In this document: positions 1-5,906 of the stretch, in pieces | Layout of the letters: each line of letters begins with the position of its first letter | How positions within the stretch are numbered: the stretch's first letter is position 1 | Assembly (NCBI GenBank): GCA_023267315.1 | Contig: JAHFNN010000044.1 | Location: 1 to 7,340 of the forward strand | Reading direction: 5' to 3' | Length of the DNA stretch: 7,340 nt | Source: Candidatus Nomurabacteria bacterium | GTDB taxonomy: Bacteria; Patescibacteriota; Minisyncoccia; Phycocordibacterales; UBA9973 | The notes under the pieces: generated by a model | Database searches by the model: none | Seen by the model: only the letters and a program-made list of their open reading frames with translations | Told to the model about the DNA's origin: nothing | Made by a program: the position numbers and the translations under genes

Positions 1-11
1 AAGCCTTTTTT
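1..11 (+). terminator. possible tail of an upstream terminator (cut by window edge)
   Basis: The window opens with AAGCC followed directly by six T residues, which is what the right arm and T-tract of a Rho-independent terminator look like. The matching left arm (GGCTT) would lie outside the window, so the hairpin cannot be confirmed. If real, it would close the preceding gene just before the RNase R promoter. A chance T-run remains quite possible. Confidence 0.25.
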
Positions 12-19
12 GCTATAGT
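11..19 (+). promoter_or_regulatory. extended -10 promoter element of the RNase R gene
   Basis: TGCTATAGT matches the extended -10 form TGnTATAAT with one mismatch in the hexamer. The hexamer (14-19) ends only seven bases before the ATG at 27, so transcription would start about at the start codon and give a leaderless or near-leaderless mRNA. No Shine-Dalgarno sequence is present, which agrees with that. The -35 region would fall outside the window and cannot be judged. Confidence 0.5.
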
Positions 20-26
20 GTGCGTA

Positions 27-2063
27 ATGAAAAAGACCAAAAAGACAGGAAAATCGTTTGACCGGAAGAAAGAACATCACAGCAATAAAAAGCATGTGCG
101 TCCTCATCATCATACGGAACCGAAACATCAGAATTCGATAGAAGGAACCATTTCTATTTCAAGCAAAGGTACTGGCTATGTCACCCCGATCGGTGGAGCA
201 CGGAAGGAAAATGATATCGAAATCTCATACGAGAATCTAAACACCGCACTCCACGGCGACACGGTACAAGTAGTACTTGCATCACATAAAAAAACTGATC
301 GCATTGGGAAAGTCGCAAAAATAATCACTCGTGCAAAAATCGGATTTGCAGGAACTCTTGAAACGGAAAATGGGAAATTTTTCCTAAAACCAGCGGACAC
401 TCGAATGTACACAGACATCCTGATTCCCAAAGGATCACTGGGTGGTGCTAAAGTTGGAGAAAAAGTATTCGGCACAATCACGACATGGACAAATTCAGAA
501 AAATCTCCTGAAGGAAAAATTACTCGTGTCCTAGGAATGCCTTTCGAAAATAACGCTGAAATGGAAGCTATCGCACTTGAGCGCGGATTCGATGAACAAT
601 TCCCGGAAAATGTGGAACGAGAAGTGAAAGATATTGCCGAAGCTGCATCCTCAGAATTCCCTCACGAAATAAAGAAGCGACGTGATTTCCGAACAACAAC
701 AACCTTTACCATCGACCCAGAAGATGCAAAGGATTTTGATGATGCGATTTCTATAAAACAAATCGATGCTGACACATATGAAATAGGTGTGCACATTGCC
801 GATGTTTCGCACTATGTCCGCAAAAGAACAGCACTTGATGCGGAAGCATATCGACGTGGAACTTCAGTGTATCTTGTCGATCGAACAGTCCCAATGCTTC
901 CTGAAATACTTTCAAATGATCTCTGTAGCTTAAAGCCAGACGTTGACCGCTTCACCATGAGTGCGGTATTTGCAATGCGAACAAACGGCGACGTGCTCAG
1001 TGAATGGTACGGAAAAACGATCATCCATTCCGATAAACGCTTTACCTATGAAGGAGCACAAAAAGTACTCGATGATAAAAAAGGAATGTACTATGAAGAG
1101 CTCCACACATTGAATACTATCGCAAAAAGTCTGCATAAAATCCGCTTCAAGAATGGAGCAATGTCCCTCGAACAAGAGGAAGTAAAATTTGCCCTTGATG
1201 AAAAAGGTAAGCCAATTCGTGTGTATAAAAAATCCCGCGGCGATACGCACAAACTCATTGAAGAGCTCATGTTGCTCGCCAATAGAAAAGTGGCTGAATC
1301 AATAACCAAAGGTGATAAGAAAGGCAAAGAACTTTCAGAAAAAGAACGTATCTTCGTCTACCGAATTCACGACCTGCCAAACAAAGAAAAGATGGCTGAC
1401 CTCGCTCACCTCTTAAAGACCATGGGGTATAACGTCTCACTCAAAGATGGTGTCATTCCACCCAAGGAACTCAATCAAGTTTTAGAAAGTATGGAAGGCA
1501 AAGACGAAAAGGAATTTATCCAAACAGCGGTCATCCGCTCGATGGCTAAGGCAATTTATTCAACTGGCAATATCGGACATTACGGTTTGGCATTTGAACA
1601 CTATACGCACTTTACCTCCCCTATCCGCCGTTATCCAGACTTGGTGGTACACCGACTCCTTGAAGAATATTTAAAGAAACAACACATTGGCCGTGAACAT
1701 TGGCACGAATATGAAAAGATTTGTCATCATTCATCTGAGCGCGAGAAGTACGCAGCAGACGCTGAGCGCGCATCTATTAAATACAAACAAGTTGAATACA
1801 TGACCGAACGCATCGGCCAAACATTCCAAGGAGTGGTGACTGGAATTACTGAATGGGGTATGTACGTTGAAGAAAAAGAGACAAAATGCGAAGGCATGAT
1901 AAAATTGAGAGACTTGGGTGATGATTATTTCATTTTTGACGAAAAAAATATGACACTCGTTGGTAAAAAAACAAAGAAAACATTTCGTGTTGGTGATAAA
2001 TTTCAAATACGCGTTGCAAACGCAAATCTAGAACGAAAAATTATCGATTATATGTTGGTATAG
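27..2063 (+). CDS. rnr: ribonuclease R (RNase II/RNB family 3'-5' exoribonuclease)
   Basis: This is a processive, Mg-dependent cytoplasmic exoribonuclease of 678 residues that degrades structured RNA from the 3' end. Seen in order: a basic, His-rich tail (about residues 1-38), two OB/cold-shock-like domains (about 39-175), the RNB catalytic domain and a C-terminal S1 domain (about 597-678). The catalytic motif IDPEDAKDFDDA gives the four family aspartates D230, D236, D238 and D239. The family block HFTSPIRRYPDL begins at H528 and includes R534 and R535. It is shorter than the E. coli (about 813 aa) and B. subtilis (about 779 aa) enzymes because it lacks the N-terminal helix-turn-helix and ends right after S1 without a basic tail. 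ATG 27 is preferred over an in-frame GTG at 18, which overlaps the -10 box. The next gene starts four bases after the stop, suggesting co-transcription. Confidence 0.96.
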   Translation: MKKTKKTGKSFDRKKEHHSNKKHVRPHHHTEPKHQNSIEGTISISSKGTGYVTPIGGARKENDIEISYENLNTALHGDTVQVVLASHKKTDRIGKVAKIITRAKIGFAGTLETENGKFFLKPADTRMYTDILIPKGSLGGAKVGEKVFGTITTWTNSEKSPEGKITRVLGMPFENNAEMEAIALERGFDEQFPENVEREVKDIAEAASSEFPHEIKKRRDFRTTTTFTIDPEDAKDFDDAISIKQIDADTYEIGVHIADVSHYVRKRTALDAEAYRRGTSVYLVDRTVPMLPEILSNDLCSLKPDVDRFTMSAVFAMRTNGDVLSEWYGKTIIHSDKRFTYEGAQKVLDDKKGMYYEELHTLNTIAKSLHKIRFKNGAMSLEQEEVKFALDEKGKPIRVYKKSRGDTHKLIEELMLLANRKVAESITKGDKKGKELSEKERIFVYRIHDLPNKEKMADLAHLLKTMGYNVSLKDGVIPPKELNQVLESMEGKDEKEFIQTAVIRSMAKAIYSTGNIGHYGLAFEHYTHFTSPIRRYPDLVVHRLLEEYLKKQHIGREHWHEYEKICHHSSEREKYAADAERASIKYKQVEYMTERIGQTFQGVVTGITEWGMYVEEKETKCEGMIKLRDLGDDYFIFDEKNMTLVGKKTKKTFRVGDKFQIRVANANLERKIIDYMLV

Positions 2064-2067
2064 GTTG

Positions 2068-3942
2068 ATGAATATGCTTTCGAAATTTTTCTCAAAAAAT
2101 AAGTGGTGGATAGCAGTGATCGTGCTTATCGCTGGTCTTGCAACTTTTGTGTATCAAAAAAAAGATACAATTGTTTCGTATGTCCCAACCGCACGCACCA
2201 GCTTTACTGCGATGCTTGCCCAGGCATTTGGCACACCTGAACCCCCTGCACCACTTCCATCAAAAGAAGTGACACTTAGCTTCGCTGGCGATATTATGCT
2301 TGATCGTGGTGTACGTCAATCAGTTCAAAATAACTTCGGAGGCGACTACAGTACACTTTTTGAAAAAATGTCTGTTCTAAAAAATGACGACATTACCTTT
2401 GCCAATCTTGAAGGTCCGGCCTCAGATCAAGGAGATGATCTACAAAATTTATACTCATTCAGGATGGATCCTAAGGTACCTGGAGTTATTAAAAACGCAG
2501 GTATTGATATTGTCTCTTTTGCCAACAACCACGTCGGTGATTGGGGCCGAGCTGCGTTTGATGATACGCGGGCACGTCTTACTGAAGCAGGCCTTCCGTA
2601 TGTCGGATCTGGAGATAATAAAAAAAGTGCTGAAACTCCACGCATCATCGAAAAAAATGGCTTGAAAATTGGATTTATTGGATTCACCGATGTCGGCCCT
2701 GAGTGGCTCGCAGCGACAGATTCTAAATCTGGCGTACTCTTAGCAAGTGATCCAAATTTTGATCAAATTATTAAAAATGCAAAAAACCAAGTGGATGTGC
2801 TTATTGTTTCAGTCCACGGCGGAGAAGAATACAATGTCGGGAAACACACCACCCGACAGGAAGATATTGCACACCGGGCAATCGATGCAGGTGCGACCAT
2901 TTTTGCTGGACATCACCCGCATGTGATGGAAGACATCGAACAATACCATGGCGGATTGATTGCATACAGTCTTGGTAATTTTATTTTTGATCAGCCGTTC
3001 TCAAAAGATACGATGCAGGGATTATTGTTGACGGTAAAATTGAAAGATACAAAAATTGATTCCTATCAGAAAACAATCATCAGTCTCGATTCACATTTCA
3101 AACCAAGCGTACCTGAAGACATGACACCCACTATTACAAAAGTGGCACCTGACACAACAACACTTTCAGCAACTGCTGTCCAAGGAGCACAGGAAATAGC
3201 TGTACCCGAGCCAGAAACTCCAGTAAAAACAGAGCTGCAAAATGAAACACCAACCGAAACCATTACACCTTCACTTCCTATTGATACAACACAACCCACA
3301 ACAAAAGCGCTCGTATACGCTTATGGTAAAAAGGGTGTCGGAAAAAAAATTGCTATTACTATTGATGATGGTTGGGATTCACGTATTTCTGAAAAAGCCA
3401 TAGGTATATTGCGTGATAAGAAAGTACACGCAACACTCTTCCCCGTTGGAATCAAAGTTAATGTACGACCGGAAATATGGCGTGAAGCTGTGGCTGATGG
3501 AAACGAACTCGGTAATCACACGTACTCACATCTTCCAATTACTGCCGAAACAGAAACTCAGATTAATAATGAAATAGATGGTTGGCAAAAAGAAGTAGAC
3601 GCTGCATTGGGTTACCACTACGACACGAAATGGTTCCGCCCACCATTTATGGCAGGTTTTACGCCTCAATACCATCAGAATGCCAAATACAAGGAAATCA
3701 TCGGTTCCCACAATCTAAATGTCGCATTGTGGACTATAGACACGAATTCTGGTGTCTATGTTCCTGATGGCCTCAAGGTAGACCCAAGTGTTGTTGTTAA
3801 GTATGTCACCGACAATATAAAGGGTGGAGATATTTTACTCCTCCATTTCATAAATGCTGATATTAATGCGCTACCAGACATCATCGATGGACTTCGTGCA
3901 AAAGGCTATACGTTTGTGACGCTCTCAGAACTCACTCAATAA
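2068..3942 (+). CDS. membrane-anchored CapA-like / NodB polysaccharide deacetylase fusion
   Basis: A 624-residue bifunctional envelope protein. Residues 13-29 form one hydrophobic helix after a short basic N-terminus, so the rest should lie outside the membrane. The CapA/PgsA domain (metallophosphatase fold, about 67-340) shows GDIMLDR (from G74), NLEGP (113-117), NNHVGD (153-158), VHGGEE (249-254), GHHPHV (281-286) and YSLGNF (300-305). A Pro/Thr/Glu-rich linker (about 341-415) leads to a NodB domain (about 425-622) with all five motifs: IDDGWD (D433, D434), HTYSH (H484, H488), RPPF (524-527), WTID (555-558) and LLLH (H593). NodB enzymes remove N-acetyl groups from peptidoglycan or surface glycans. 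CapA proteins belong to poly-gamma-glutamate capsule systems, but no capB or capC is nearby, so a poly-glutamate role is unproven. ATG 2068 is chosen; TTG 2065 and ATG 2074 are alternatives. An AGG at 2062-2064 is a weak ribosome site. Confidence 0.93.
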   Translation: MNMLSKFFSKNKWWIAVIVLIAGLATFVYQKKDTIVSYVPTARTSFTAMLAQAFGTPEPPAPLPSKEVTLSFAGDIMLDRGVRQSVQNNFGGDYSTLFEKMSVLKNDDITFANLEGPASDQGDDLQNLYSFRMDPKVPGVIKNAGIDIVSFANNHVGDWGRAAFDDTRARLTEAGLPYVGSGDNKKSAETPRIIEKNGLKIGFIGFTDVGPEWLAATDSKSGVLLASDPNFDQIIKNAKNQVDVLIVSVHGGEEYNVGKHTTRQEDIAHRAIDAGATIFAGHHPHVMEDIEQYHGGLIAYSLGNFIFDQPFSKDTMQGLLLTVKLKDTKIDSYQKTIISLDSHFKPSVPEDMTPTITKVAPDTTTLSATAVQGAQEIAVPEPETPVKTELQNETPTETITPSLPIDTTQPTTKALVYAYGKKGVGKKIAITIDDGWDSRISEKAIGILRDKKVHATLFPVGIKVNVRPEIWREAVADGNELGNHTYSHLPITAETETQINNEIDGWQKEVDAALGYHYDTKWFRPPFMAGFTPQYHQNAKYKEIIGSHNLNVALWTIDTNSGVYVPDGLKVDPSVVVKYVTDNIKGGDILLLHFINADINALPDIIDGLRAKGYTFVTLSELTQ

Positions 3943-3950
3943 AACAGGCG

Positions 3951-3959
3951 TGTTATAAT
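3951..3959 (+). promoter_or_regulatory. extended -10 promoter element of the transpeptidase gene
   Basis: TGTTATAAT is a perfect extended -10 (TGn followed by TATAAT at 3954-3959) in the 29-bp gap between two genes. No good -35 lies 16-18 bp upstream (about 3930-3937), which is acceptable for extended -10 promoters. Transcription would begin near 3966, giving a leader of about five bases before ATG 3972. There is no Shine-Dalgarno sequence. This gene may therefore be transcribed separately as well as by read-through. Confidence 0.6.
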
Positions 3960-3971
3960 TAAAACGCGATA

Positions 3972-5402
3972 ATGAAATCATTTAAAAAATTCTGGTCATA
4001 TTCCGCCTGGATACTTATTGTTTTTACTATCGGGGTTGGACTTTTTTCTTTTGCCTTTGAAGGAGGTATGTTTGTCGCCCGCGTTATTGAAAAAAATACA
4101 AGAACAAATCTCGCACAAGCGGTGTCTCCAGAAAATACTACGACAGACATCACGGTAGAGCCAGAAAAAAGTATCCCATTCAAAATAATTCTTGGAAATG
4201 TTTCAGACAACACCTTCACTCCCCCACCAGAAGGAAAAGTGATTCGCACCAATCTAGAGACTATGCAAATAAAACTCTATGACAATGGAGCGCTTATAGA
4301 TACGATTCCGATCGCCGCTAAGGGCAAAGAAGGTACCTTTTATCAGACGCCAGGCGGAGAATATCAAGTTATGTTGAAAGAGCGCAATCACTTCTCGTCA
4401 ATTGGAAAAGTATGGATGCCATACAGTATGCAATTCTTTGGCAACTATTTTATTCATGGATGGCCCTACTATCCTGACGGCACACCAGTCGCCTCAAGTT
4501 TCTCTGGCGGATGTATTCGACTTAAAGATGAAGACGCAAAAAAGATTTATGAATGGGCTGATACTCATACACTAGTGTCCGTCTACAGTGACAGCGACAC
4601 CACTCCTAAAAAAACAACCAAGGATTCATCGTATTATTTGATTAATAAAAACCTAACCCCACAAATTTCTGCAGATGCATATCTCGTAGGAGATTTAGAC
4701 ACGGGAGAAATCCTGCTCGAAAAAAATCAGAACAATATCCTCCCTATCGCATCTGTGAGCAAACTTATAACAGCGTTGGTCTCAATGGATACCGTAAACC
4801 AACTCTCAACCGTCACTGTTTCTAAAAACGCACTCACCGCAGACGGAGACTCGGGGGCTTTAGTTGCTGGAGAGAAAGTAAAAGCTGCCGATCTTTTGTA
4901 TGCGCTGATTCTTGAATCAAGTAATGACGCGGCAGAAGTCTTGGCAGAAAATATCGGCCGAAGTAATTTTATAAAATATATGAATGCTAAAGCGACTGCA
5001 GTTGGTATGGGATACACATACTTCGAAGACCCTTCAGGTCTTTCAGAAAATAATGTCTCCACAGCAGTAGATCTCTTCAAGCTCGCTCGGTACATAAAAA
5101 AATATAAGCCATTTTTATTCGATCTATCAGTAGCACGTGAATTCAAAACAGATTATCACCACTGGTACAACCACAGCCAATTCATCGACCAAGAAGAGTA
5201 CACTGGTGGAAAAAATGGATTTATCAATGCTTCAAAAGAAACAGAAATCGCAACATTTAAACTTCCCCTTTCAGAATTTGATAACCGAAACATCGGAATC
5301 GTACTTCTAAAGAGTGATAATCGCTACAATGACACCGAAAAGATTCTTAATTACATTAAGCAAAATATCTTCTACGGACCGGGAGAAAATAAAACTATAT
5401 AG
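3972..5402 (+). CDS. membrane-anchored L,D-transpeptidase / S11 D-Ala-D-Ala carboxypeptidase-like fusion
   Basis: A 476-residue peptidoglycan enzyme with an N-terminal membrane helix (about 11-29) and a polar linker. The YkuD domain (about 86-206) has the family His-Gly pair (H162, G163) and SGGCIRL with catalytic Cys181. Such enzymes form 3-3 crosslinks or attach proteins to wall stems, using tetrapeptide donors. The second domain (about 232-470) is an S11 penicillin-binding fold: SVSK (nucleophile S261, K264) and SSN (316-318) are intact, but the third motif reads KNG (414-416) instead of KTG. S11 carboxypeptidases remove the terminal D-Ala, producing the tetrapeptides that L,D-transpeptidases need, so the fusion would couple donor production to its use. 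No C-terminal PBP5-type domain is present. The start is ATG 3972, just behind an extended -10 box and without a ribosome site. Domain assignment is firm; activity of the S11 half is less certain because of the changed motif. Confidence 0.94.
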   Translation: MKSFKKFWSYSAWILIVFTIGVGLFSFAFEGGMFVARVIEKNTRTNLAQAVSPENTTTDITVEPEKSIPFKIILGNVSDNTFTPPPEGKVIRTNLETMQIKLYDNGALIDTIPIAAKGKEGTFYQTPGGEYQVMLKERNHFSSIGKVWMPYSMQFFGNYFIHGWPYYPDGTPVASSFSGGCIRLKDEDAKKIYEWADTHTLVSVYSDSDTTPKKTTKDSSYYLINKNLTPQISADAYLVGDLDTGEILLEKNQNNILPIASVSKLITALVSMDTVNQLSTVTVSKNALTADGDSGALVAGEKVKAADLLYALILESSNDAAEVLAENIGRSNFIKYMNAKATAVGMGYTYFEDPSGLSENNVSTAVDLFKLARYIKKYKPFLFDLSVAREFKTDYHHWYNHSQFIDQEEYTGGKNGFINASKETEIATFKLPLSEFDNRNIGIVLLKSDNRYNDTEKILNYIKQNIFYGPGENKTI

Positions 5403-5404
5403 GA

Positions 5405-5433
5405 TTGACATATTGCAAAATAAATAGTATATT
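5405..5433 (+). promoter_or_regulatory. near-consensus sigma-70 promoter for the small gene
   Basis: A perfect -35 TTGACA (5405-5410) and a -10 TATATT (5428-5433) are separated by exactly 17 bp. It is the best full promoter seen in the window. It begins three bases after the stop of the transpeptidase gene. A start site near 5440 would leave a leader of about 23 bases before ATG 5464, with no purine-rich ribosome site in it. Confidence 0.72.
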
Positions 5434-5463
5434 GAGACCGATAAATTTTAAATCTTGTATGCT

Positions 5464-5847
5464 ATGGATCTTCAAAAAATCAAATCAAAAGGCGAGAGAG
5501 CTCTTGATATTAGAGGTCTCTATTTCAACTCATTAGGGCCCCAACCAAAAAATACACCACCGAATGCAGTGTATTTAAATGGTAAAAAATTAATCATCAA
5601 ACGGAGCACAGGTCAATTTAATTGGGGATACCATGGAGAAGGTCCTCAACGCCTGACCGGAACGATTATTAACAAAATCTTCACGGAAGAAGAGAGAGGA
5701 AGTTCTCTTGTTAAAAAGTACAGCGATCAGCTTTATGAATACATCGCACGACTGAAAGATCAGGGTGATTTTTCAGTTAAAATTGTACTTCACAATCTAC
5801 GCTTTAGGAGCGTACAACAAGATAAACTGAGAAAGCAAAGCAAGTAA
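5464..5847 (+). CDS. small DUF6166-like protein of unknown function
   Basis: A 127-residue soluble, basic protein with no signal peptide or membrane segment. Its core reads YLNGKKLIIKRSTGQ followed by FNWGYHGEGPQRLTGTII, with FNWGY at residues 52-56 and GEGP at 58-61. I recognise this as similar to the DUF6166 family, whose members carry an FxWGYxGSGPxxLAxAIL block; here the usual GSGP is GEGP. That family has no established function to my knowledge. A Lys/Arg-rich C-terminus (ending RKQSK) could bind nucleic acid, but that is a guess. It has its own promoter upstream and a terminator 20 bases after the stop, so it is probably monocistronic. ATG 5464 is chosen over an in-frame TTG at 5455, since the residues it would add look like leader. 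The gene itself is well supported; the family assignment is from memory of the motif. Confidence 0.75.
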   Translation: MDLQKIKSKGERALDIRGLYFNSLGPQPKNTPPNAVYLNGKKLIIKRSTGQFNWGYHGEGPQRLTGTIINKIFTEEERGSSLVKKYSDQLYEYIARLKDQGDFSVKIVLHNLRFRSVQQDKLRKQSK

Positions 5848-5866
5848 AACTAATTACCTGCAAATT

Positions 5867-5906
5867 AAAAAGACATTTTTACATATAACCGTAAAAATGT
5901 CTTTTT
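5867..5906. terminator. bidirectional Rho-independent terminator between convergent genes
   Basis: A perfect 16-bp inverted repeat (5867-5882 with 5891-5906) encloses an 8-base loop. On the + strand the stem runs into seven T residues (5902-5908), ending the small gene at 5847. Read on the - strand the other arm ends in five T residues and follows the smc stop codon (TAA, complement of 5907-5909) directly, so the structure can serve both genes. The stem is unusually AT-rich, with only three G-C pairs. Confidence 0.85.

Noticed and set aside
930..1250. Open frame of 106 codons on the - strand inside the RNase R gene
   Set aside because: It is antisense to conserved RNB sequence, with a Phe/Cys-rich, low-quality translation and no initiation signal.
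2056..2064. TGGTATAGG as a separate promoter for the CapA/NodB gene
   Set aside because: The hexamer TATAGG departs from consensus at two positions and overlaps the RNase R stop codon; kept only as a weak parallel in the leaderless-transcript finding, not as a feature.
3949..3968. Imperfect dyad CGTGTT-N8-AACGCG around the -10 box of the transpeptidase gene, possible operator
   Set aside because: The arms are only six bases with one mismatch and there is no second copy in the window; chance is a sufficient explanation.
4727..5146. Open frame of 139 codons on the - strand inside the transpeptidase/carboxypeptidase gene
   Set aside because: It lies fully antisense to conserved S11 motifs, has no recognisable domain and no promoter or ribosome site; it is a by-product of the coding strand.
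5455..5457. TTG as the start of the small DUF6166-like gene
   Set aside because: An ATG follows three codons later and the added residues have no family support; the longer leader from the ATG also fits the promoter better.
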